A stretch of DNA of 36,787 nt from Candidatus Colivicinus equi (GTDB lineage: Bacteria; Bacillota_I; Bacilli_A; Erysipelotrichales; Erysipelotrichaceae). The notes beneath the pieces were generated by a model. That model worked only from the letters and a program-made list of their open reading frames with translations, searched no databases and was not told the DNA's origin. The position numbers and the translations under genes are program-made. Each line of letters starts with the position of its first letter. The stretch's first letter is position 1. The stretch spans positions 1 to 36,787 of the forward strand of contig JAGHUL010000037.1 of assembly GCA_018064825.1 (NCBI GenBank). Reading direction: 5' to 3'. Shown in pieces: positions 16,063-24,733 of the stretch.

Positions 16063-16740
16063 ATGAGTAAAATTGATGAAACTATTCAAAAAATGCAAGA
16101 AAGCATTGATGATTTAGAGAATACTGTTAAACAAAAAACAGATAGACTAAATGAGGTGGCAAAAGAAAGAACTGCTGTATTAGTTGAAAAAACAGAAGCT
16201 GCTATCAACTCTTCAATCGAAAAGATTAAAGCTGTTGCTGAAGATGTAAAGGATGAAGAAAAGTTAAACGAATTCTTAGACAACGTACAAGCAAAGTCAA
16301 AAGAAGCTATCGATTATACTAAGGCAAAAGTTGAGGAATTCGCAAACACTCCTCCAAAACAAAGCGTTGATAAAGTATATGAAGATATCGTTGCTGAATT
16401 CGATAAAGTTAAAGATTCTGATATCGTAAAATCTGTTGGACAATTTATTAAAGGTGTTAGTGACAACGTTACTGAATACTTAAATAAACCAGAAGTTAAG
16501 GAAGCTATCAACAAAGCTAAGAAAACAACTATTTCTATCGCTGAAAAAGGTGTTGATGGATTAAAGAAAGTCCTTGCAACTGAAGAAGTTCAAGAAGTTA
16601 AAGAAAAAGTTGAAGATATAGTTGAAACTGCTAAAGATAAAGTTGAAGACGTTGTAGAAGAAATCAAAGACAAGGTTGAAGAAACTAAAGATAACGCAGA
16701 AGATGTAGTAGAAGAAATAAAAGAAGAACACATCGACTAA
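16063..16740 (+). CDS. Coiled-coil protein with C-terminal 11-residue repeats (LEA/apolipoprotein-like)
   Basis: A 225-residue protein made of amphipathic helices: no Cys, Trp or membrane helix, very rich in Lys, Glu, Val and Asp. The C-terminal 44 residues (182-225) are four consecutive 11-residue units: KVEDIVETAKD, KVEDVVEEIKD, KVEETKDNAED, VVEEIKEEHID. Eleven-residue periods are typical of LEA group 3 proteins and apolipoproteins, which form amphipathic helices on membranes or protect proteins during stress; function here is inference. It has the strongest ribosome site in the window (AGGAGG) and its own terminator, so it is probably highly expressed. It is one of only two plus-strand genes. 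An alternative reading is a YtxH-like or cytoskeleton-linked coiled coil. Confidence 0.85.
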   Translation: MSKIDETIQKMQESIDDLENTVKQKTDRLNEVAKERTAVLVEKTEAAINSSIEKIKAVAEDVKDEEKLNEFLDNVQAKSKEAIDYTKAKVEEFANTPPKQSVDKVYEDIVAEFDKVKDSDIVKSVGQFIKGVSDNVTEYLNKPEVKEAINKAKKTTISIAEKGVDGLKKVLATEEVQEVKEKVEDIVETAKDKVEDVVEEIKDKVEETKDNAEDVVEEIKEEHID

Positions 16741-16762
16741 TTATCTAATAACTAAAATGCTC

Positions 16763-16800
16763 AAAGCCCCAGTTCATACGAATTGGGGCTTTTATTTATT
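16763..16800 (+). terminator. Rho-independent terminator of the 11-mer repeat gene
   Basis: AAAGCCCCA pairs with TGGGGCTTT, extended by four inner pairs to a 13-bp stem with an ATAC loop, followed by TTTTATTTATT on the plus strand. On the minus strand the stem is equally strong but only TTT then GAG follows, so it may stop the lipoprotein transcript less well. Confidence 0.92.
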
Positions 16801-16801
16801 A

Positions 16802-17326
16802 TTATTTTGCTCTTATTTCGATTCGATCTACTGTATCTTGAACAAGATTCAAGATATCACCATAAAGAATAATTACATCATCTTTATTGTTGACTTCCTG
16901 TTCAATAACACAAGCATAGCCATTCTTTTCGATTAAACTTCCATTAAAAGTTTCACAATTCTTTTTAATACTTTCATCTAATTCGATGTCATTAATTTTT
17001 ATTGATTCTGCATCAATATCTTTTACATAAAAAGATAGTGAAGAAATAATGGCTTCGCTTGATTCCTTTTCCTCGTTTTCTTCATTGATAAAACTTGCGA
17101 TACCAAAATTCTTACCTAGGAACGATACATCAACGTCTTTTATTTCTTCAAATCCAGGTATAACTTCTGGTAATTCATAATCAAAAATTAAACTTGTATA
17201 TTCCGCATTATCATATCCTACAGACACAGAATAATCATCAAAAGATAAAATATAATAATCTTCTCTTTTTTCACTAGAACATCCTAGCAAAACGAAGCAT
17301 AATAATAAACATATTATCTTTTTCAT
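16802..17326 (-). CDS. Small lipoprotein of unknown function
   Basis: A 174-residue predicted lipoprotein: basic start, hydrophobic core and a lipobox LLGC with the lipidated Cys at residue 16. The mature part is acidic and beta-rich (strands such as DYYILSFDDYSVSVGYD), with two further Cys (NCETF and YACVI) that might form a disulphide. I do not recognise the family. It begins 2 bases beyond the argS stop and probably is co-transcribed with argS. No partner for extracellular assembly is nearby. Confidence 0.85.
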   Translation of the reverse strand: MKKIICLLLCFVLLGCSSEKREDYYILSFDDYSVSVGYDNAEYTSLIFDYELPEVIPGFEEIKDVDVSFLGKNFGIASFINEENEEKESSEAIISSLSFYVKDIDAESIKINDIELDESIKKNCETFNGSLIEKNGYACVIEQEVNNKDDVIILYGDILNLVQDTVDRIEIRAK

Positions 17327-17328
17327 CG

Positions 17329-18969
17329 TTACATCTTCTCAGGTGCTGACACACCTAATAAATATAATGCATTTCTTAATGTTATCTTAGTAGCCAAAGC
17401 TAAACATAATCTTTCATTGGTTAATTCTTTATTGGCTTGATCGTTAATCTTGCAAGCGCCATAGAAAGAATGGAAATATGTTGCGAGCTTTTGAATATAA
17501 TTGCAGATCTTATTTGGAGCTCTAGTTATAGCTGCATCTGCTACAACATCAGTAAATGAATTAATATGTTTTAATAAATCAGTTTCTTTTTCACTAGTCA
17601 ACAATGAATAAGATTCTTGCTTTATAGGTGTTGCTTGTCTTAGCACAGAGCATATTCTTGCATAAGCGTATTGGGCATAATATACAGGGTTGTCATTTGT
17701 TTGACTCTTTGCTAAAGACAGATCTAAATCCATGTGTGAATCTAGTGCTTTAGATAAGAAGAAATATCTTGCGGCATCTAAACCAATATCGTCAACTAAT
17801 TCTCTAATAGTAATGGCGTTACCTGTGCGTTTAGACATTTTAACTTCTTCGCCATTTTCTACTAATCTAACCATTTGGCATAAATCAACGTATAGCTTAT
17901 CACTAGGATAACCTAAAGCTTTCATTGCGGCTTTCATTCTTGGAATATAACCGTGATGATCTGCTCCCCATATATTAACTAGTTCGTCGTAACCTCTGTC
18001 GAACTTGTGTGCATGGTTTGCGATATCTGGAGTCATATATGTATATAGTCCGTCTTTTTTCTTTAGAACTCTATCTTTTTCATCTCCATATTCAGTTGAT
18101 TTGAACCAGATGGCATCATCTAATTCATATAACAAGCCTTTCTTATTCATGGCTTCGACTATTTCTTCAACCATGCCTTGATCATATATCCATTTCTCAG
18201 AAATCCAAGAATCGAATTCACATCCATAGTAAGCCAAATCTTCTTTGATTCTTTCTAGTTCAAGATCTCTGCCGGCCTTCTTTAGATGCTCAACTGCCTC
18301 TTCTTCAGAAACATTTAACCATTTATCACCGTCAGTTTCTTTGATTTTCTTTGCAATTTCAATTACATCTGGACCATGATATCCATCTTCTGGCAAAGTA
18401 AAATCTAATCCAAATAATTCTCTGTACCTTCCATATAAAGATTTACCAAGATTAGTTATTTGAGCACCAGCATCGTTAATATAATATTCTCTAGTGACAT
18501 CATAGCCGGCTGCTTTCATAATTCTTACGCAGCTATCACCCCATGCTGCACCACGCGCATGACCACAATGAAGTGGACCAGTAGGATTGGCGCTGACGTA
18601 TTCTTCTAATATTTTTGCGCCTTTACCAGCATAAGATTTTCCATATTCTTTATCTAAGTCAATAACTGTGTTTATACAATTAGCTAAAGCGTCTTTCTTC
18701 ATCCAGAAATTGATAAAACCAGGACCAGCGATTTCAATAGAATTAATATCATCTAATTTAGTAATTAAAACATCCTTGATATCTTTCGCAATATCTTGTG
18801 GTTTTTTCCCTACTAATTTTGTAAGTCGCATTGCAATGTTTGTAGAATAATCGCCATTGGTATTGTCCTTAGGTATTTCTATCATTATTATTCTGTCTTC
18901 AGGGACAATATCGTATACTTGTTTAACCGTTTCTTTTATTGCTGCTATTAACTTTTCTTCAATATTCAT
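17329..18969 (-). CDS. argS: Arginyl-tRNA synthetase
   Basis: Class I synthetase charging tRNA-Arg. With the start chosen at 18969 it is 546 residues. Motifs: HIGH-type HCGH at about residues 134-137 in ANPTGPLHCGHARG, KMSK in VKMSKRTGN, and the C-terminal DALR anticodon-binding domain (QYAYARICS region to the end). I prefer the ATG at 18969 over the in-frame ATG at 18987 because AAGGTGG is placed 5 bases before it. That start lies 10 bases after the DUF1667 stop, so argS sits at the end of the oxidoreductase unit. Confidence 0.96.
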   Translation of the reverse strand: MNIEEKLIAAIKETVKQVYDIVPEDRIIMIEIPKDNTNGDYSTNIAMRLTKLVGKKPQDIAKDIKDVLITKLDDINSIEIAGPGFINFWMKKDALANCINTVIDLDKEYGKSYAGKGAKILEEYVSANPTGPLHCGHARGAAWGDSCVRIMKAAGYDVTREYYINDAGAQITNLGKSLYGRYRELFGLDFTLPEDGYHGPDVIEIAKKIKETDGDKWLNVSEEEAVEHLKKAGRDLELERIKEDLAYYGCEFDSWISEKWIYDQGMVEEIVEAMNKKGLLYELDDAIWFKSTEYGDEKDRVLKKKDGLYTYMTPDIANHAHKFDRGYDELVNIWGADHHGYIPRMKAAMKALGYPSDKLYVDLCQMVRLVENGEEVKMSKRTGNAITIRELVDDIGLDAARYFFLSKALDSHMDLDLSLAKSQTNDNPVYYAQYAYARICSVLRQATPIKQESYSLLTSEKETDLLKHINSFTDVVADAAITRAPNKICNYIQKLATYFHSFYGACKINDQANKELTNERLCLALATKITLRNALYLLGVSAPEKM

Positions 18970-18979
18970 ACATACCACC

Positions 18980-19330
18980 TTATTCATTTATGCTCTTTGA
19001 TGCAATTAAATCAATATTTAAATCTAAGATATTACTTACTATTATTTCTCCCATCTTAATTGGAGCTTTAACTCTAACATCTTTTAACGATTTCATTAAA
19101 TCTGCTACTCTTGCTTTTGGAATAGGAGCAGAAGTTATTACTGGCAAACGACGATACAACTTAGATTCTATTTCTAACGTTGTCGTAACCGTCCTTAATG
19201 GGTTAGTTAATTCATTAGTCGCATAAACCTCACCTTTAGGACAAAAATTTCCTTCTACAATAATTCTGCCATTTACTTCATTTACTACAAGATGGCATCC
19301 CCTTGGACAATTGATACAAACTAGATTCAT
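18980..19330 (-). CDS. DUF1667 protein, partner of GlpA/GlpB-type oxidoreductases
   Basis: A 116-residue protein with N-terminal CINCPRGCH and, at NFCPKGE, another Cys, giving a four-cysteine set that may bind zinc or an iron-sulphur cluster. DUF1667 proteins are encoded with a BFD-type FAD dehydrogenase and a second FAD/NAD oxidoreductase, and are thought to be the third subunit of an anaerobic glycerol-3-phosphate dehydrogenase-like complex. The ribosome site GGGAGG is strong. The start overlaps the preceding gene by 4 bases (ATGA). Confidence 0.93.
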   Translation of the reverse strand: MNLVCINCPRGCHLVVNEVNGRIIVEGNFCPKGEVYATNELTNPLRTVTTTLEIESKLYRRLPVITSAPIPKARVADLMKSLKDVRVKAPIKMGEIIVSNILDLNIDLIASKSINE

Positions 19331-20562
19331 TCGATTACCTCCCAGTGAAGATTACCATCCAAATCGTCTAATTCTTCTTTTTTAATCATAACTTTCTGCA
19401 TCTCGCTAGGCACAATACCTAATTTATTAATGTATTTATCTATACCATCTCCATAGATATGAATCTTGCATTGTTTAAATACTCTATTAACTCTAAAACT
19501 GAATTCGATATCTTTACCTAAATGGAAATATTGAGGAACAATATATGATACACCATTTTCTAATACATTATTATGTTTTGCTGAAATGGTGCTGTTTCCG
19601 TTTATATAATCAGCGGCAGCCTGACCACATTTCTTTCCTTCTATCGAAACATAGTCTACTAAATCATGTACATGCAAAGCATTTCCACACGCAAAGATTC
19701 CTTCAACTGAAGTCATATACGTTTCATCAACAATCGCACCTTTAGTCTTCTTATCTAGCTCAACGCCTAAATCTTCTACTAAAGTATTTTCAGGAATTAG
19801 ACCGATTGATAATAACAGGCAATCACATTCAATTTCTTGTTCAGAGCCAGCTATCTTTTGTAATTTCTCATCAACCTCAATCAAAGTAATTGATTGTAAT
19901 CTTCCTTTGCCATGAATTGATTCAACAGTATGTGATAAATATAGTGGAATATCGAAATCTTCAAGACATTGTTTAATATTTCTAGCTAAACCATTTGAAT
20001 AAGGCTGCAATTCTGCAACACCAATTACTTTAGCGCCTTCCAAAGTCATTCGTCTAGCCATTATTAAGCCAATGTCTCCAGAACCTAAAATAAAGACTTT
20101 TTTGCCAACTAAGAATCCTTCTTTATTCAAATATCTTTGAGCAGTGCCAGCTGTATAGACACCCTCGCATCTATCTCCCTTTAAACCAATGGCACCAGCT
20201 GGTCTTTCACGACAACCAGTTGCTAAAACAATTGCTTTTGCTTCAATTCCAATTAAGCCATCATTGCATTGTATTGTCACGATTTTATCTTTAATCTCTA
20301 TGACGGCTGCGTTGTACATAAAATTGATGCCTTCTTTATCTTTGATTAAGGCATAATATTTTTCGGCATATGCAGGCCCAGATAATTCTTCATTGAATGT
20401 ATGCAAACCAAAGCCATTATGAATACATTGTTGCAAGATTCCACCATATTCAAAGTCTCTTTCAACAACCAAGATATCTTTAACACCGTGTTCATAAGCG
20501 CCTAATGCTGCAGCAATACCAGCACTTCCACCGCCAATAATAATTAAATCAGTTTTACGCAT
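19327..20562 (-). CDS. FAD/NAD-dependent oxidoreductase, GlpB-like or thioredoxin-reductase-like subunit
   Basis: A 411-residue pyridine-nucleotide-disulphide-oxidoreductase-fold protein. The FAD-binding GGGSAGIAAA is near the N-terminus, and the second dinucleotide motif LGSGDIG lies near residue 153. The cysteine pair in the active site of thioredoxin reductases is not seen in the usual position, so it more likely passes electrons between FAD, NAD(P)H and the partner subunits. I choose the ATG at 20562 over the GTG at 20565 because AAGGAGG is spaced 7 bases from it. It lies between the GlpA-like gene and DUF1667; the three form one functional unit. Confidence 0.9.
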   Translation of the reverse strand: MRKTDLIIIGGGSAGIAAALGAYEHGVKDILVVERDFEYGGILQQCIHNGFGLHTFNEELSGPAYAEKYYALIKDKEGINFMYNAAVIEIKDKIVTIQCNDGLIGIEAKAIVLATGCRERPAGAIGLKGDRCEGVYTAGTAQRYLNKEGFLVGKKVFILGSGDIGLIMARRMTLEGAKVIGVAELQPYSNGLARNIKQCLEDFDIPLYLSHTVESIHGKGRLQSITLIEVDEKLQKIAGSEQEIECDCLLLSIGLIPENTLVEDLGVELDKKTKGAIVDETYMTSVEGIFACGNALHVHDLVDYVSIEGKKCGQAAADYINGNSTISAKHNNVLENGVSYIVPQYFHLGKDIEFSFRVNRVFKQCKIHIYGDGIDKYINKLGIVPSEMQKVMIKKEELDDLDGNLHWEVIE

Positions 20563-21983
20563 CACAAATCCTCCTTTGCATAAGCAGTGAATATTTGCGA
20601 ATTGTTTTTATCTAATTTAACTTCTTCTAATTTTTTATCTAATTGTTTTTGTATTATTTTTACAACTTCAGGCTCACAGAAACCGCCTTGGCACCTTCCC
20701 ATTCCAGGACGGCATCTCATTTTGACACCCTTAATTGTAGTTGCACCACATTCACGATTTATTACGTCTTTTATTTCGCCAAGTGAAACTTTCTCACAAC
20801 GACATATTAATTTTCCAAAATCAGGATCTTTATGAATTAAATCGTTTTTTTCTTCTTTACTCATTTTTGCCATATTAATATATGGTTTTCTTTTTATATA
20901 TTTCTGTTTTAGTGCTACAGAAAACTTAGGAAGAATCATGTTCTCTACAACATCTTTCGCAATCGCAGGAGCTGCGCTAATGCCAGGCGATTCAATTCCT
21001 GCTACATGAATAAAGCCTTTTATTTCGTCATCTTCTTGAATATAAAAATCATTCAAATCAATATGTGGACGATTGCCCGCAAAAGTATGAATCATTTTAT
21101 TGAATGGAACATTTTTAATTGTCTTAGATAATTCTCTTTTTACATAATCTAAACCTGTTCCAGTTGCTACATCATCTTTGTCTTCGACAAAATCACTGTT
21201 AGGACCTAACAAAATATTGTGATGAACTGTTGGTACAGCTAAAACACCCTTGCCCTTGGCAGTTGGAACTGGATAGATGACATGATGAACTAATTGTTCA
21301 CCAGTATGATCCAAGACATAGTATTCTCCCTTTTTTGTTTCAACTTTGTATGGAGATACTCTTAATAGATTGGTAATGTCATCACAATGACTTCCTGCAC
21401 AATTGACAATAACTTTTGTTTTTATTTCATCATTTATTAAGAAATAATCATCTTTTTTATTTATTTGATTTACTTCATAATTTAGTCTTAGTTGAACATT
21501 GTTCAACATGCTTTCTTCCATTGCGGCCATTGTTACCAACCAAGGCGTTACTACAGCGGTTGTAGGAAGAGATAATGCTTTAGTGATGTTGTCGGATAAG
21601 TTTGGTTCGTTAACTCGTGCTTGTTCACCTGTTAATACCTCATAAGGAACTTCTCTTTCAATACATTGCTTCACAAGTACATCGATTTTTTGTTCTTCTT
21701 CTAAACTTGTTGCCACAACATAAGCACCGATCTGATCAAAATCAACTTGTAAATCAGCACATACATCTTTGTACATTCTGTTTCCTAATAGATTATATTT
21801 ACATTTTAATGTTCCAGGCTTTGGATCGTGCCCTGAATGAACCATTGCACTATTAGCGCCTGTTGCACCTAGAGCCACATCATTTTCTTTTTCCAAGACT
21901 AAAACATTCAAATTAAATTTGCTTAATTTGTGCGCAATCAACGCGCCACAGATACCTGCGCCAATTATCGTAACATCGATCAT
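20562..21983 (-). CDS. GlpA/GlpO-like FAD dehydrogenase with BFD [2Fe-2S] domain
   Basis: A 473-residue protein. Residues 1-380 form a DAO-type FAD domain (IGAGICGALIAHKL at the N-terminus, TGANSAMVHSGHDP following), the rest is a BFD-like [2Fe-2S] domain with Cys in LICRCEKVS and in CRPGMGRCQGGFC. This is the arrangement of the anaerobic glycerol-3-phosphate dehydrogenase A subunit: oxidation of glycerol 3-phosphate (or a related 2-hydroxy acid) with electrons to a second subunit. No glpK or glpF is in the window. The start has no good ribosome site (TTAAGGT), but TATAAT lies six bases before ATG. It overlaps the next gene, so the operon is GlpA-like, FAD/NAD oxidoreductase, DUF1667, argS, lipoprotein. 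Confidence 0.9.
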   Translation of the reverse strand: MIDVTIIGAGICGALIAHKLSKFNLNVLVLEKENDVALGATGANSAMVHSGHDPKPGTLKCKYNLLGNRMYKDVCADLQVDFDQIGAYVVATSLEEEQKIDVLVKQCIEREVPYEVLTGEQARVNEPNLSDNITKALSLPTTAVVTPWLVTMAAMEESMLNNVQLRLNYEVNQINKKDDYFLINDEIKTKVIVNCAGSHCDDITNLLRVSPYKVETKKGEYYVLDHTGEQLVHHVIYPVPTAKGKGVLAVPTVHHNILLGPNSDFVEDKDDVATGTGLDYVKRELSKTIKNVPFNKMIHTFAGNRPHIDLNDFYIQEDDEIKGFIHVAGIESPGISAAPAIAKDVVENMILPKFSVALKQKYIKRKPYINMAKMSKEEKNDLIHKDPDFGKLICRCEKVSLGEIKDVINRECGATTIKGVKMRCRPGMGRCQGGFCEPEVVKIIQKQLDKKLEEVKLDKNNSQIFTAYAKEDL

Positions 21984-21989
21984 ACCTTA

Positions 21990-21995
21990 ATTATA
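21990..21995 (-). promoter_or_regulatory. TATAAT -10 element six bases before the GlpA-like ATG (leaderless candidate)
   Basis: TATAAT on the minus strand is followed by TAAGGT and ATG (21983). The upstream terminator for the STAS gene ends 6 bases before it, so an independent promoter is needed here. No -35 is visible. Confidence 0.6.
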
Positions 21996-22000
21996 CAATA

Positions 22001-22029
22001 CAAAAAGAATAAGCCATTAGGCTTATTCT
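22001..22029 (-). terminator. Rho-independent terminator after the STAS gene
   Basis: A perfect 10-bp stem (AGAATAAGCC / GGCTTATTCT) with a four-base loop, followed on the minus strand by TTTTT. It lies 54 bases after the STAS stop. Confidence 0.92.
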
Positions 22030-22083
22030 TACACGCTCATCAATACATAAATAATTGCTATTATTTACTGAAGATGCATTAAT

Positions 22084-22386
22084 TTATTTTGTTTCAATAG
22101 TTAAAATGTTATCTAAACCAGTAATCTTGAATAAATCCATTATCTCTGAATTCGCATTAATCAACACAAACTTATTGCCTTTTGATGTCATTATGCTATT
22201 GTATTCAATAAAAATACGCAAGCCAGCCGAAGTAATATATGTTATTTTATCTAAGTCCATAACTACTGTTTTGTTTTCAATACCAAATAATTCTTCTTTT
22301 AATCTTTCAGAACTTAATGTATTGATTTCGCCTTCAATAAACAAGGTTGTAACATCATCTTTTATACTCTTTGTAGTTTTATACAT
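22084..22386 (-). CDS. STAS-domain anti-sigma-factor antagonist (SpoIIAA/RsbV-like)
   Basis: A 100-residue single STAS domain with the phosphorylation-site motif TYITSAGLR (phospho-acceptor S53). In partner switching, the dephosphorylated form binds the anti-sigma kinase and frees the sigma factor. The start codon shares one base with the end of the SpoIIE-type phosphatase gene, and GGAGG lies 10 bases upstream, so both are made together. No RsbW/SpoIIAB kinase or sigma gene is in the window; the kinase would be elsewhere. Confidence 0.93.
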   Translation of the reverse strand: MYKTTKSIKDDVTTLFIEGEINTLSSERLKEELFGIENKTVVMDLDKITYITSAGLRIFIEYNSIMTSKGNKFVLINANSEIMDLFKITGLDNILTIETK

Positions 22387-23921
22387 TATTTATTACCTCC
22401 ATATCTAAACAACAACATTGTAATATCGTCATATTGTTCCGTTCCATCCATATACGTAATGATTTCATTGCTGATTGTTTTTAAAACACCCTTATAATCG
22501 TTTTTATCGACATTTTCAAATGTAGATTTTAACCTATCAAAACCAAACTTTTCATAATCAGGGTTATGTTCATCCTCTACGCCATCAGTATAAAGAAGAA
22601 TCATATCTCCTTTATTAAGCTTAATAGTATTTTGCTTATATTTCTGATTTGGAGAAATTCCTAATACTAAATTTGTATGGCTTTCTAGTGGTACTACTTC
22701 GCCTTTATTGTTTGCAAATAAAGGTTTTTCATGTCCTGCATTAACATATGTTAATTCACCAGTTTCTATGTTTAATATGCCTAGCCAAGCAGTAATGAAA
22801 TAAAACTCTTTATTTCTTTCGTTAAGGCTCTTATTAACTCTAGTGAATATTTCTTCTGGCGATAAGTTCAGTGATGCGAAATTCTTGAAGCAAGCGAATG
22901 CTCTTGCCATAAACAACGATGAAGCTGTTCCTTTGCCAGAAACATCGCCAATGCCAAAGCATAGATGATTATCGTCAATCATGATGTAATCATACAAATC
23001 TCCACCAACTTCTTTAGCTGGATGCATAGCACCAAATACATAGAAGCTTTCATTTTCACCTATCAGAGCATTTTCTGGTAACATGCTTTGTTGCATGCTT
23101 GATGCAGCTACTAATTCATTTTGCTTTAATGACAGATCATATGACTTCATCGAATATGAAAGAACGAATGTTCCGATAAACGATAATTGCATGAATGCAT
23201 AAGAAACATAATATCTTGGGAAAACAGCAAATAGTAAGATACCAATGATAGATAGCGCTGGATTTCCAAGTGCAATTGCTCTTTTATATTTTGGAAGCTT
23301 TTCAATAATACTAGTAGTCATAAACAAAATCAAAGTAACTAATATCAAGCCTTTTAAAACATAAAATAAATTCGTATATACTATGGTATAGTCGGAATTA
23401 ATTACACACAAAACAGGGGTATAAGCATTTATTATTGCAGAAGCAACATTGATAACAACTTGCACTAAAATGAAAATGCTAATAAAGGTATCTCTAGACT
23501 TCTTATGAACATCGGTCCTAATATAGCTCCACAATAATGCGCCAATTGATATTTCACTAATCACCGTTATTGCAAAGAATGCTCTCGAAATAGATATCGA
23601 CCAACCCCAAAGTTGAATTATATACAACATTTCATCTGCCCACATTGTTATGCCATGTAACAAAGTGATTGGGATGAAAATGGATAATAGGCCAACATCA
23701 TAACAATAATCAAAAGTTAAGATAGTGGTCATCATAATCGAGTATATTATTGATAATGTATTTAACGCCAATTCAAACGTGAAAGACGATTTTAATGTAT
23801 CAAAATTAAAAGGTCGAATGAAAACAATAATACTTGTTAACATCAACCCCAAAATAATATCTGTGAAGATGAGTAATAACCTAATATGCGCGTCATCAAG
23901 AAGGATGTTTCTTTTTCTCAT
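22386..23921 (-). CDS. SpoIIE/RsbU-type PP2C phosphatase with membrane-spanning N-terminus
   Basis: A 511-residue protein. The first ~245 residues hold about seven membrane helices, probably a sensor; the C-terminal ~230 residues are a SpoIIE-type PP2C phosphatase with HPAKEVGGDLYDY, GIGDVSGKGTASSLFMA, YVNAGHEKP and LLYTDGVEDEHN, all metal-binding residues intact. It probably dephosphorylates the STAS protein encoded next. The N-terminal domain is not the SpoIIE sporulation type, so this is a general stress or signalling phosphatase (RsbU-like). An AAAGG ribosome site is placed properly and TATAAT lies 17 bases before ATG. Confidence 0.9.
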   Translation of the reverse strand: MRKRNILLDDAHIRLLLIFTDIILGLMLTSIIVFIRPFNFDTLKSSFTFELALNTLSIIYSIMMTTILTFDYCYDVGLLSIFIPITLLHGITMWADEMLYIIQLWGWSISISRAFFAITVISEISIGALLWSYIRTDVHKKSRDTFISIFILVQVVINVASAIINAYTPVLCVINSDYTIVYTNLFYVLKGLILVTLILFMTTSIIEKLPKYKRAIALGNPALSIIGILLFAVFPRYYVSYAFMQLSFIGTFVLSYSMKSYDLSLKQNELVAASSMQQSMLPENALIGENESFYVFGAMHPAKEVGGDLYDYIMIDDNHLCFGIGDVSGKGTASSLFMARAFACFKNFASLNLSPEEIFTRVNKSLNERNKEFYFITAWLGILNIETGELTYVNAGHEKPLFANNKGEVVPLESHTNLVLGISPNQKYKQNTIKLNKGDMILLYTDGVEDEHNPDYEKFGFDRLKSTFENVDKNDYKGVLKTISNEIITYMDGTEQYDDITMLLFRYGGNK

Positions 23922-23938
23922 TTTTTTACCTTTACCTA

Positions 23939-23944
23939 ATTATA
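23939..23944 (-). promoter_or_regulatory. Candidate -10 element of the SpoIIE-type phosphatase gene
   Basis: TATAAT on the minus strand, 17 bases before the ATG, with AAAGG between. This gives a short leader of about 11 bases, unlike the six-base spacing at the leaderless candidates. The -35 is weak. Confidence 0.5.
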
Positions 23945-23965
23945 CAGGAAAAGTTGACTATTTTC

Positions 23966-24733
23966 TTACAACTCGAAACTAGTTGATACTCCCACTTGTT
24001 TAATTTTGCAAACCTTACTCAAAGCAATCTTGCTATATAAATCTGTGCAATGGCACGGGCATACAACATTTACATGTTGTTTGGTAAAATATTCACAAAC
24101 TTCTTTAGTAACTTCTTCGTTATTTAGTAGATGGAATCCGCCGATAACGATATTAATATTTTCACATTTGCTAATCTTTTTTGCTTGTTCAACAATGTTG
24201 CATATTCCCGAATGGCTGCAACCTGTGATAATACTTATCGAATCATCACTCTGATAAAGGATGGCACTATCATCATATAATGGATCATCACCCAATTTTC
24301 TTAATGGTTGAATGCCTCTAACGATTTGGCCTAGGAAAGTTAAATGTTCGCTAATCTTTTGACTATCTTTGCTGATATGTAACTTAAAGTTATTTGGAAG
24401 GTCATTTAGTTTAATTGGGCTAGATATGTCTTTGCCATTATGCTCTTTATGTTCGTCGACATTTGGACAACAATATACATCGATATCTTGTTTTAATTCT
24501 TGTAGATATACTAGACCTCCAGTATGATCGTTATGGCCATGTGATAAAACTATGGTATTTATCTTTGTTAAATCAATATTCATCTTTTTAGCATTTCTAA
24601 CAATCACATCAGAATAACCTGTATCAAAAAGAATCTTTTTATTGCCATCTTCTAAAAAAAAAGACAAACCAGGCTCTGCAAGATAGTAATAGTCTATTAG
24701 ACTATTGTTGTCGACAATAACAGTAAGTTTCAT
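23966..24733 (-). CDS. Metallo-beta-lactamase-fold hydrolase
   Basis: A 255-residue MBL-fold protein with the metal motif HGHNDH (H65, H67, D69, H70), plus CSHSG and GFH elements as in the family annotated as dihydropterin (ribofuranosyl)aminobenzene phosphate synthase-like proteins of bacteria and archaea. The extra CPCHCTD near residue 235 is unusual. The substrate is unknown; names in this branch are not supported by biochemistry in bacteria. It overlaps the adenosine deaminase stop by one base. Confidence 0.88.
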   Translation of the reverse strand: MKLTVIVDNNSLIDYYYLAEPGLSFFLEDGNKKILFDTGYSDVIVRNAKKMNIDLTKINTIVLSHGHNDHTGGLVYLQELKQDIDVYCCPNVDEHKEHNGKDISSPIKLNDLPNNFKLHISKDSQKISEHLTFLGQIVRGIQPLRKLGDDPLYDDSAILYQSDDSISIITGCSHSGICNIVEQAKKISKCENINIVIGGFHLLNNEEVTKEVCEYFTKQHVNVVCPCHCTDLYSKIALSKVCKIKQVGVSTSFEL

